DNA of 5,217 nt from CAXQZM01 sp964228455 (GTDB lineage Bacteria > Pseudomonadota > Alphaproteobacteria > UBA7985). The stretch spans positions 1 through 5,217 of the forward strand of contig CAXQZM010000019.1 of assembly GCA_964228455.1 (NCBI GenBank), in the 5' to 3' direction. The notes under the pieces were generated by a model. The model was not told the origin of the DNA. It did no database searches and worked only from the letters and a program-made list of their open reading frames with translations. Positions 1-5,217 of this stretch are shown here, piece after piece (positions within the stretch are counted from its first letter, which is position 1; each line of letters opens with the position of its first letter). The translations under genes and the position numbers were made by a program.

Positions 1-2
1 GC

Positions 3-362
3 TCTTCTGGGGTCATTCAGCCAATTCCGAACCTTGGTATATCGAATGTCGTGCGTTCGGCACTTGTCGGTTGGACAAAATCTGCATCAAATGACTTGGC
101 TGGCAGCGGTATCACTGTGAACATGCTATTACCTGGCAGAATACATACGACGCGCATTGACGAGCTAGATCAGACTGTTGCAGATAACACGGGTCAACCA
201 CTGGAAAGTGTAAGGGAAGCAAGCAAAGCAATTATCCCAGTTGGTCGCTATGGCAGAGTAGAAGAGTTCGCTGATACTGCTGCTTTTATTTGCAGTGATC
301 GTGCCGGTTACATCACTGGCAGTTTAATTCGCTGTGACGGTGGTCTGATTAAGTCAGTATAA
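3..362 (+). CDS. Atypical SDR-family oxidoreductase, C-terminal part (5' truncated by window edge)
   Basis: The frame is open from the first complete codon at nt 3, giving 119 residues. The GTG at nt 51 is internal: residues before it continue the SDR fold, so the gene is simply cut by the window edge. Roughly 140 N-terminal residues, including the NAD(P)-binding glycine motif, should lie upstream. Visible SDR features are an SSG segment at the catalytic-Ser position (nt 3-11), the helix ending SALVGWTK, the GITVNMLLPGRI strand-loop (family pattern VNxxxPGxxxT), and the C-terminal PVGRYGRVEEFADTAAF ... YITGSLIRCDGG signature. Counting from the Ser, the family's active-site Tyr (+13) is Ser (nt 42-44) and the Lys (+17) is Arg (nt 54-56), so the YxxxK pair is absent. 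SDRs reduce or oxidise alcohols and ketones with NAD(P)H. Whether this one keeps that activity is open. The stop codon overlaps the AAGGGG ribosome site of the hydantoinase, which fits one operon. Family assignment is firm; substrate unknown. Confidence 0.9.
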   Translation, partial: SSGVIQPIPNLGISNVVRSALVGWTKSASNDLAGSGITVNMLLPGRIHTTRIDELDQTVADNTGQPLESVREASKAIIPVGRYGRVEEFADTAAFICSDRAGYITGSLIRCDGGLIKSV

Positions 363-373
363 GGGGTACAATC

Positions 374-1822
374 ATGAAGCATGACTTGGTAATTAAAGGT
401 GGTACCTTAGTAACTGCTAGCGAAACGTTTACTGCAGACATTGGTATCAACGGAGAGAAAATTGTGACTTTAGGCGAAAGCCTTGACGGTTATGATGAGA
501 TAAACGCTGATAAAAAATTAGTAATGCCAGGTGGTATTGAAGCACATTGCCATATCGCTCAAGAGAGTGGTATGGGCGTTATGACATCCGACGATTATGA
601 AACTGGCTCAATATCAGCAGCTTTCGGTGGCAATTCTTCATTTGTGCCGTTTGCAGCTCAGAAAAAAGGCGAAACCATTTCGGGCACCATTGATGAATAC
701 GATCGGCGTGCAGAAACGAAATCCGTGATCGATTATTCGTATCACTTGATCATTACAGATCCAAATAAAGATGTTCTCGATGAATTGCCATCTGCTTTTG
801 AGCGCGGAATTACGTCATTTAAAGTTTTTATGACTTACGCAACAAGAGTAAGCGATGCTCAATTTCTTGATATTTTAACGGTCGCGCGACGTCATGGTGG
901 ACTGACGATGGTGCATGCTGAGAACCATGACATGCTAACTTGGATGTCAAACGCCTTGACAGAGGCTGGTTATATTGAACCGCGCTTTCATGCGCCCGCT
1001 CGACCCGGTATTGCGGAAGAAGAAGCGATCAACAGAGCTATTAGCCTATCAAAACTCGCTAATGCGCCTTTAATGATCGTTCATGTGTCAACACCGGCTG
1101 GTGCTGAACTGGTTGCTAAAGCACGAATGGATGGCGCCTATGTTTTTAGTGAAACTTGTCCTCAATATATTTTCCTGACACGAGAAGATCTTGATCGTCC
1201 AAATCTTGATGGTGCAAAATACATTTGTTCACCACCGTTGCGCGACGTTGCTACACAAGAGGCACTTTGGCGCCACATAGCAGGTGGAACATTCAATGTT
1301 GTGTCTTCGGATCATGCTCCATACCGCTTTGATGAAAGCGGAAAATTTTCCAATGGTCGCGACGTTGACTTTCGTGGCTTCGCCAATGGAATGCCAGGGA
1401 TCGAGATGCGGCTTCCATTAATGTTTTCAGAAGGTGTTTTGAAAGGCAGAATCTCTGTCAATCAATTTGTTGCCTTATCATCAACTAATGCTGCGCGTCT
1501 TTACGGTATGCTGCCGCGTAAGGGAACACTTTCTATCGGAGCTGATGCTGATATCGCAATCTGGGATCCGAGTGAAACTCGGATTGCAGGAGAAATGCAT
1601 GATGCGATGGATTATAATCCGTTTGAAGGCATGAAAATTACAGGCTGGCCAACTACTGTCATGTGTCGTGGTCAACGGGTAATTGACGAAGGCAAACTAC
1701 TCGCCAAGCCAGGTTATGGCAATTTTATACGTCGTGGACGCACAGATCTTTCTGGGCTTACTGGTACCTCATTACCTGAGACTGAGCCTCAGACAAATTT
1801 CGGTGTGGAGATTTTCAAATGA
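374..1822 (+). CDS. hydA: D-hydantoinase / dihydropyrimidinase-type cyclic amidohydrolase
   Basis: This is a complete 482-residue amidohydrolase-superfamily enzyme, the usual length for hydantoinases. Such enzymes hydrolytically open 5-substituted hydantoins or dihydropyrimidines to N-carbamoyl amino acids in the cytoplasm, using two metal ions. The binuclear site is fully visible: H58 and H60 (EAHCHI), a carboxylatable Lys K150 (TSFKVFMTY), H181 (MVHAEN), H237 (IVHVST) and D313 (SSDHAPY). Y155 follows the Lys at the position of the intermediate-stabilising Tyr of known D-hydantoinases. S286 (CSPPLR) and N338 (ANGMPGIE) match substrate-backbone contacts. A beta-sandwich surrounds the barrel (residues 1-50 and about 380-440, including GADADIAIWDP). 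The start is clear: AAGGGG at 361-366, 7 nt before the ATG, and the typical N-terminus DLVIKGGTLV. The HCHI, SETCPQYIFLT and NGMPGIE segments resemble the phenylhydantoinase-like branch more than allantoinase, but the ring substrate cannot be fixed from sequence. The next gene, a racemase, overlaps by 4 bp, which supports a hydantoin-type substrate. Confidence 0.93.
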   Translation: MKHDLVIKGGTLVTASETFTADIGINGEKIVTLGESLDGYDEINADKKLVMPGGIEAHCHIAQESGMGVMTSDDYETGSISAAFGGNSSFVPFAAQKKGETISGTIDEYDRRAETKSVIDYSYHLIITDPNKDVLDELPSAFERGITSFKVFMTYATRVSDAQFLDILTVARRHGGLTMVHAENHDMLTWMSNALTEAGYIEPRFHAPARPGIAEEEAINRAISLSKLANAPLMIVHVSTPAGAELVAKARMDGAYVFSETCPQYIFLTREDLDRPNLDGAKYICSPPLRDVATQEALWRHIAGGTFNVVSSDHAPYRFDESGKFSNGRDVDFRGFANGMPGIEMRLPLMFSEGVLKGRISVNQFVALSSTNAARLYGMLPRKGTLSIGADADIAIWDPSETRIAGEMHDAMDYNPFEGMKITGWPTTVMCRGQRVIDEGKLLAKPGYGNFIRRGRTDLSGLTGTSLPETEPQTNFGVEIFK

Positions 1823-2469
1823 CACGACCGGTAGTTGTAATTAACCCCAATTCCAATAAGACTGTTACGGATGGTTTAGAAAAAAGTTTAAGCCATTTCA
1901 ATCAGTTTGAGGGGTGTTTTGTTGAATGTGTCACGCTTGAAGAGGGTCCCTTTGGAATTGAGAGCCAACTTGACTCAGATAGTGTAGTTATTCCACTTGC
2001 TAATCTTGTGAGAACTCGAAAAGACGCGGCTGCATTTGTTATTGCCTGCTATTCTGACCCTGGAATAGATGCTTGTCGTTCGATCACCTCGCAACCAGTA
2101 TTTGGGATCCAAGAGAGTGGTGTGTTAACTGCCCTATCTCGCGCAGAGCTATTTGGTGTAATTGCAATTGCAGATGCTTCAATTGAAAGGCATCGGCGAT
2201 ATCTCTCAAGAATGCAAGTATTGAACAGGTTAGCTGGCGAGATAGCACTTAATATTTCTGTAGATGAAAGTGCCAACGGGATTGGAACATATCAAAGACT
2301 TGTCGAGGTTGGATATCAATTAATTGAGTTGGGAGCGGGCGTAATTGTACTTGGTTGTGCGGGTATGTCCCGTCATCGGCAGGAATTGGAAGCTGAGTTA
2401 AGAATTCCGATAATCGATCCTACCCAGGCAGCTGTGAGTATGGCCATTGGGACGATACTACCGAAGTAG
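1819..2469 (+). CDS. Aspartate/glutamate/hydantoin racemase family protein
   Basis: This is a complete 216-residue protein of the cofactor-independent Asp/Glu/hydantoin racemase family, which swaps a proton at the chiral carbon using two cysteines. Both are visible: C77 in IACYSDPG and C180 in VLGCAGM, matching the pair near residues 76 and 181 shown to be essential in a rhizobial hydantoin racemase. Other family marks are the N-terminal strand VVVINPNSNKTVT, which binds the substrate, the central PVFGIQESG segment, and the C-terminal IPIIDPTQAAV. The start codon lies in an ATGA overlap with the hydantoinase stop, with GTGGAG 8 nt upstream, so the two are probably translationally coupled. Paired with a hydantoinase, it most likely racemises 5-monosubstituted hydantoins so that both enantiomers are consumed. 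A role as maleate isomerase or arylmalonate decarboxylase relative is less likely given the neighbour. No signal peptide is present, so it is cytoplasmic. Confidence 0.9.
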   Translation: MTRPVVVINPNSNKTVTDGLEKSLSHFNQFEGCFVECVTLEEGPFGIESQLDSDSVVIPLANLVRTRKDAAAFVIACYSDPGIDACRSITSQPVFGIQESGVLTALSRAELFGVIAIADASIERHRRYLSRMQVLNRLAGEIALNISVDESANGIGTYQRLVEVGYQLIELGAGVIVLGCAGMSRHRQELEAELRIPIIDPTQAAVSMAIGTILPK

Positions 2470-2495
2470 TGGTTTAAATTGAACGGCGAAAATAA

Positions 2496-2558
2496 TCTTT
2501 TTGGGACCTAAAGAGGATTATTGCAAAAATCCCTGAAACCAATGAAGTTGGGATAGCA
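2496..2558 (+). other. In-frame N-terminal coding extension of the DUF1028 gene, without a standard start codon
   Basis: The reading frame of the DUF1028 gene stays open back to a TAA at 2493-2495. From 2517 it reads IIAKIPETNEVGIAV, which matches the first strand and turn of the family (pattern S-I-V-A-R-x-P-E-T-G-x-L-G-V-A-V). The family's opening residues, typically Met-Thr-(Phe/Trp/Tyr)-Ser, should sit just before this but are replaced by the translation of a ribosome-site-like sequence. No ATG, GTG or TTG lies in this frame before 2559. ATT at 2517 or 2520 and ATC at 2529 are the only near-start codons. The segment looks like real coding sequence, either begun from a rare codon or left after a small deletion removed the start. 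Confidence 0.6.
2510..2516 (+). promoter_or_regulatory. Ribosome-binding-site-like AAAGAGG abutting the DUF1028 frame
   Basis: AAAGAGG is a good Shine-Dalgarno match but directly touches the ATT ATT codons that begin the conserved first strand. It is 0-3 nt from those and over 40 nt from the GTG at 2559, so it serves neither well. It reads most simply as the original ribosome site of the gene, with the spacer and start codon lost. Confidence 0.45.
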
Positions 2559-3245
2559 GTGGCTAGCAGGTTCTTTGCTTGCGGGTCATTGGTCCCTTAC
2601 GTAACTAGTGACGTAGTAATTGCGTCCCAAGCATTCGTGAACCCACTTTGGGGCAGTCGAGCTTTTGAGCTTCTGCAACAGGACATTCCCTTTTATGATG
2701 TGTTGAGTATTTTGAAAAAGGACGATCTTGCAAGGGAGGCAAGGCAGTTCCATGGAATTTCTAAAACTGGGGACATAGTTCAACATACCGGCACTGAATG
2801 TGTTGATTGGGCAGGTCATATCAAAGGGAAAAATGTCTCGGTTGCTGGTAATATGTTAGCGGGACCTGAAGTGATAGAAGCAACACTTGATACCTGGAAT
2901 GCTAATCCGGATGTCTCATTTGAAGAACGTTTAATTCGCGCGATGGAGGCTGGAGAGGCAGCCGGGGGTGATAAAAGAGGTAAACAGGCCGCTGCGATGA
3001 AGATTTCCCGTGGGCAGCCCTACGCAGATTTAGACTTGAGAGTTGACGATCATGCTGATCCGCTGCGTGAAATCCGGAGACTTATGCTGGTTGCGGATGA
3101 AAGATACACTATTTTCAAAACCGCGATGCCAACAACTGACAATTTTTCGGGCATGATCGACCGTCATCCTCTTGATCAAGCTATTGCAACCGCTGAAGAA
3201 GAGAGACGAAAGAACGGTTATGTAAGCGTCTCACATGCCACCTGA
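2559..3245 (+). CDS. DUF1028 family protein (Ntn-hydrolase clan), possibly 5'-damaged
   Basis: From the GTG start this gives 228 residues. It belongs to DUF1028, a family of unknown reaction with an Ntn-hydrolase-type fold. Family motifs in order are ASRFFACGSLVPYV (2-15), IASQAFVNPLWG (21-32), QHTGTECVDWAGHI (75-88), VAGNML (95-100), AGEAAGGDKRGKQAAAM (131-147) and DLRVDDHADPLREIRRLM (159-176). Only the single domain is present. The acidic-basic tail after residue 200 is not distinctive. The GTG is the only standard start in frame, yet it cuts inside the conserved N-terminus and removes the first beta strand (see 2496-2558). Homology supports starting about 14-21 codons earlier. In Ntn-hydrolases the nucleophile is at the mature N-terminus, so losing it could abolish activity, but the DUF1028 nucleophile is not firmly known to me. 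The body is intact over more than 220 codons, so any lesion is recent or the rare start works. It lies 89 nt after the racemase and 9 nt before the GGT-like gene, so it probably acts in the same pathway. Confidence 0.85.
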   Translation: MASRFFACGSLVPYVTSDVVIASQAFVNPLWGSRAFELLQQDIPFYDVLSILKKDDLAREARQFHGISKTGDIVQHTGTECVDWAGHIKGKNVSVAGNMLAGPEVIEATLDTWNANPDVSFEERLIRAMEAGEAAGGDKRGKQAAAMKISRGQPYADLDLRVDDHADPLREIRRLMLVADERYTIFKTAMPTTDNFSGMIDRHPLDQAIATAEEERRKNGYVSVSHAT

Positions 3246-3254
3246 GGAATACTA

Positions 3255-4850
3255 ATGAAAATCTTAAATAATCACCATTATCCGTCTCGTCGCTCACCCG
3301 TTGTTGCCAAAAATATGGTTGCTGCAAGTCAGCCATTAGCCGTGCAAGCAGGTTTGAAAATGTTGAATGAGGGTGGGAATGCGGTTGATGCAGCGGTTGC
3401 GACGGCAATTACACTGACTTTGGTTGAACCCACGGGTTGTGGGCTAGGATCTGATGCATTTGCAATAGTATGGGACGGAACGAGGCTACATGGACTGAAT
3501 GCATCAGGGCCCTCCCCAGCCAAGTGGTCTTATGACCGTTTCGCAAAACTTGGCGGTATCCCTTTTCGTGGCTGGGAAAGCGTCACAGTGCCCGGCGCAG
3601 TTGCCGGATGGGCCGAAGTATCAACTAAATTTGGCAAATTACCTTTTGCGAAGCTTTTTGAAGTTGCGATCAAGTATGCCCGTGACGGTTTCCCTGTTTC
3701 ACCAGTGATCTCACATCTTTGGGCAAGAGGAGCGGCGGAATTGAAAGATCAGCCAGGATTTGCGCAGAATTTCCTGAAACAGGGGAACGCACCGTATCCC
3801 GGGGAAATTTATCAGAACCCCAATCTTGCAAAAACCTATGAACAGATTGCAGAGACCAAAGGGCGTGCTTTTTATGACGGACAGCTTGCTGAACGAATTG
3901 AAGATTTTGCCCGTAAACATGACGCGGCCCTACGAGTTTCTGATCTTTCGAGCTTCAAGCCAGATTGGTGCGGAACATTGAACAATGACTTTGATGATTT
4001 CAAGTTGCATGAAATCCCACCAAACGGACAGGGTATTGCCGCTTTGATCGCCCTAGGCATTCTGAAACACACACCAATTCGTGATCTAGGTGCGGATGAT
4101 CCAATGGCGCTTCATTTTCAGATAGAAGCTATGAAATTAGCTTTACGTGATACTGAACACTACGTCGCGGATTTCGGCTATATGACAGATGTAACTCCTA
4201 CAGATCTATTAAGCGACGGCTATCATCTTGAGAGGGCCAAGCTTATTGATCCAAAGAAAGCGACAAATTTTAAATCAGGCGCACCAAAAGTGGGTGGTAC
4301 TGTTTACTTGTCGACAGCTGATGCAAGCGGCATGATGGTCTCCTTTATTCAATCAAATTATGCAGGATTTGGATCTGGAGTTTGCGTACCGGAGACTGGT
4401 ATTCATCTACAAAACAGAGGGGCCGGTTTTTCAATGGATCTAAAAAGTCCAAACGTCGTTGGACCGTCTAAAAAGCCTTTTCATACCATTATTCCCGCTT
4501 TCCTTATGAAGGGTAATATTCCCTTGATGAGCTTTGGAGTTATGGGGGGACCGATGCAAGCCCAAGGGCATTTACAAATGGTCCTTAGAACACAGCTTTG
4601 GGGTCAGGATCCACAAATGGCAATTGACGCTCCGCGCTGGCGTGTAACGCAAGGTCTAGAGGTTGCTTGTGAAGCTAGCATGGACCCAACTATTATAGAA
4701 AGTCTCAAGGAGATGGGACATCAGATTAGTTTAGAATCTCCGGACAACGCGTTTGGCTTTGGCGGAGCGCAACTCATAGTTAGGATGGATAATGGTAACT
4801 ATATCGGGGGATCTGAATCTCGAAAGGATGGTTACGTTGGTGGCTTTTAA
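3255..4850 (+). CDS. Gamma-glutamyltransferase-like Ntn-hydrolase (amidohydrolase of uncertain substrate)
   Basis: This is a complete 531-residue proenzyme of the GGT family, which self-cleaves before a Thr to expose it as nucleophile. The predicted cut is G348/T349 in GGTVYLSTAD, giving a chain of 348 residues and one of 183. Family marks are VAASQPLAVQAGLKMLNEGGNAVDAAVAT split over 22-50, GCGLGSDAF (61-69), SVTVPGAVAGW (109-119), FHTIIPAF (409-416), the GG pair in GVMGGPMQ (428-435) and the C-terminal GGSESRKDGY. Residues that grip the glutamyl group in E. coli GGT are not kept: the R114 site lies in NASGPSP, Q430 and D433 fall on R388 and G391, and the SS pair falls on H410-T411. There is no signal peptide, unlike periplasmic GGT. 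It therefore probably cleaves another amide in the cytoplasm. HpxW, the oxamate amidohydrolase of purine breakdown, is a known GGT relative with such a shifted role. The ATG is preceded by TGAGGA, which overlaps the DUF1028 stop and suggests coupling. Family is sure; substrate unknown. Confidence 0.93.
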   Translation: MKILNNHHYPSRRSPVVAKNMVAASQPLAVQAGLKMLNEGGNAVDAAVATAITLTLVEPTGCGLGSDAFAIVWDGTRLHGLNASGPSPAKWSYDRFAKLGGIPFRGWESVTVPGAVAGWAEVSTKFGKLPFAKLFEVAIKYARDGFPVSPVISHLWARGAAELKDQPGFAQNFLKQGNAPYPGEIYQNPNLAKTYEQIAETKGRAFYDGQLAERIEDFARKHDAALRVSDLSSFKPDWCGTLNNDFDDFKLHEIPPNGQGIAALIALGILKHTPIRDLGADDPMALHFQIEAMKLALRDTEHYVADFGYMTDVTPTDLLSDGYHLERAKLIDPKKATNFKSGAPKVGGTVYLSTADASGMMVSFIQSNYAGFGSGVCVPETGIHLQNRGAGFSMDLKSPNVVGPSKKPFHTIIPAFLMKGNIPLMSFGVMGGPMQAQGHLQMVLRTQLWGQDPQMAIDAPRWRVTQGLEVACEASMDPTIIESLKEMGHQISLESPDNAFGFGGAQLIVRMDNGNYIGGSESRKDGYVGGF

Positions 4851-4915
4851 CCTAAAAGCGAAATCGTTCACGTAAGGTTTAACTACATACAAAACTTTGC
4901 TTGATCTCGGCTTCA

Positions 4916-4954
4916 GCACTAGTATTTATCTAGTGCCATATTGATCAGCTTTTT
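4916..4954 (+). terminator. Possible weak terminator: 7-bp hairpin and a distant T-run
   Basis: GCACTAG (4916-4922) and CTAGTGC (4930-4936) form a perfect 7-bp stem with a 7-nt loop, 65 nt after the GGT-like stop codon. The T-run (TTTTT, 4950-4954) comes 13 nt after the stem, and the stem is only moderately GC-rich, so this is not a textbook intrinsic terminator. Its position at the operon end is the main support. It could equally be a 3'-end stabilising hairpin or an operator. Confidence 0.35.
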
Positions 4955-5005
4955 GTTAAATGAACTGTTGCCGATAGATGTTGGCAAACCCTTGTCGCAT
5001 GCCTT

Positions 5006-5018
5006 TAGGTGGCACCTA
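5006..5018. repeat. 13-bp odd palindrome TAGGTG-G-CACCTA
   Basis: Perfect 6-bp arms, TAGGTG (5006-5011) and CACCTA (5013-5018), flank a single central G. The centre is too small for an RNA hairpin loop without opening the stem. A dimeric regulator site is conceivable, but a 6-bp arm match can occur by chance. Confidence 0.3.
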
Positions 5019-5144
5019 CCAATATTTAGCAACAGTGCAATCCATGTGCAAAGATTAAAGTTCCTTGCAAACCAGGCACTTGGACCACGGATCATGGCCC
5101 TTGGCTCTGCGCCACATCACCTTTAATTGGGCCAAGTAACCCCC

Positions 5145-5166
5145 GGTCACACGCTGGTCACACACT
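5145..5166. repeat. Tandem 11-bp direct repeat upstream of a promoter
   Basis: GGTCACACGCT (5145-5155) is followed without a gap by GGTCACACACT (5156-5166), 10 of 11 bases identical. The period of 11 bp is about one helical turn, so both copies face the same side of the DNA. The repeat ends 2 nt before the -35 element at 5169, where activator half-sites commonly lie. Regulator binding is inferred from this position only. Confidence 0.5.
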
Positions 5167-5168
5167 CT

Positions 5169-5198
5169 TTGACTTTAAGCACAAATTTTGGATAAAAT
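5169..5198 (+). promoter_or_regulatory. Putative sigma70-type promoter for a gene beyond the window
   Basis: TTGACT (5169-5174, 5 of 6 to TTGACA) and TAAAAT (5193-5198, 5 of 6 to TATAAT) are separated by 18 nt. The spacer is AT-rich next to the -10 element. Transcription would begin near 5204-5206 and run rightward out of the window. The tandem repeat just upstream suggests the promoter may be activated or repressed. The target gene is not visible. Confidence 0.5.
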
Positions 5199-5217
5199 AC
5201 TCGCACATCAACTAGGG

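Larger units (their letters stand above)
4851..5217. other. Non-coding 3' region between the operon and an unseen downstream gene
   Basis: I see no convincing gene in these 367 bases. The longest forward frame (4941-5126, TTG start) and short reverse frames show no family resemblance and no ribosome site. The region does contain a hairpin at 4916-4936, an odd palindrome at 5006-5018, an 11-bp tandem repeat at 5145-5166 and a promoter-like pair at 5169-5198, each listed separately. No tRNA fold, integrase remnant or transposon end was recognised. Confidence 0.6.

Noticed and set aside
51..362. A short stand-alone gene starting at GTG 51
   Set aside because: The same frame is open to the window edge and the residues before the GTG continue the SDR active-site region, so it is an internal codon of a truncated gene.
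1481..1675. Reverse-strand frame inside the hydantoinase
   Set aside because: It lies wholly within a well-conserved gene on the other strand. Its His/Ser-rich translation looks like a shadow.
374..1822. Allantoinase or dihydroorotase as the main identity
   Set aside because: The residue spacing H58/H60/K150/Y155, the NGMPGIE segment, the 482-residue length and the coupled racemase fit the hydantoinase/dihydropyrimidinase branch better.
3181..3408. Reverse-strand frame across the DUF1028/GGT-like junction
   Set aside because: It is antisense to the conserved N-terminal GGT region and carries no motif of its own.
4968..4987. TTGCC ... GGCAA hairpin
   Set aside because: A 5-bp stem with a 10-nt loop is too weak to separate from chance.
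4941..5126. A 61-residue forward frame starting with TTG
   Set aside because: It shows no family resemblance and no ribosome site, its start sits next to the hairpin, and its composition looks like random translation of non-coding DNA.
5095..5134. Inverted repeat TGGCCC ... GGGCCA as a tRNA or terminator stem
   Set aside because: The arms are only 6 bp with a 28-nt loop, and no T-run or cloverleaf arms follow.
5055..5170. A short reverse-strand frame of about 38 residues ending near 5055
   Set aside because: It has Trp/Arg/Cys-rich, unrecognisable content and no convincing start or ribosome site, and it overlaps the repeat and promoter.

Overview
The window holds one co-directional (+ strand) catabolic gene cluster, followed by about 370 bp of apparently non-coding DNA. 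Protein resemblance and gene order suggest a Gram-negative proteobacterium, most likely an alphaproteobacterium. This rests on recalled family patterns, not a search. Base composition looks slightly AT-rich by eye and even across the five genes, so nothing marks one gene as a recent import.

Layout: (1) nt 3-362, the C-terminal half of a short-chain dehydrogenase/reductase (SDR) whose 5' part lies outside the window; (2) nt 374-1822, a complete D-hydantoinase/dihydropyrimidinase-type cyclic amidohydrolase with all metal ligands; (3) nt 1819-2469, an Asp/Glu/hydantoin racemase with both catalytic cysteines, overlapping gene 2 by 4 bp; (4) nt 2559-3245, a DUF1028 protein (Ntn-hydrolase clan) whose homology runs upstream of the first usable start codon; (5) nt 3255-4850, a gamma-glutamyltransferase (GGT)-like Ntn-hydrolase that keeps the nucleophilic Thr but has lost the residues that bind the glutamyl group in classical GGT. 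Spacing is tight (11 nt, -4 nt, 89 nt, 9 nt), as expected of an operon. No promoter is evident inside it.

Inferred logic: the racemase interconverts enantiomers of a 5-substituted hydantoin-like ring and the hydantoinase opens the ring to an N-carbamoyl product. One or both Ntn-hydrolases then act on an amide product. The SDR may carry out a redox step on the substrate or a by-product. The usual third member of hydantoin operons, an N-carbamoyl-amino-acid hydrolase, is absent from the window, as are a transporter and a regulator. Either they lie outside it or the GGT-like/DUF1028 pair replaces the carbamoylase. This is a plausible salvage or degradation pathway for an unidentified cyclic amide, not an established one.

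The 3' non-coding region (4851-5217) holds a perfect 7-bp hairpin, a 13-bp odd palindrome, an 11-bp tandem repeat and, right after the repeat, a good sigma70-type promoter pointing out of the window toward an unseen next gene. No RNA gene, insertion sequence, CRISPR array or prophage was seen. The most unusual points are the SDR without the YxxxK pair, the missing start codon of the DUF1028 gene, and the re-tooled GGT pocket.
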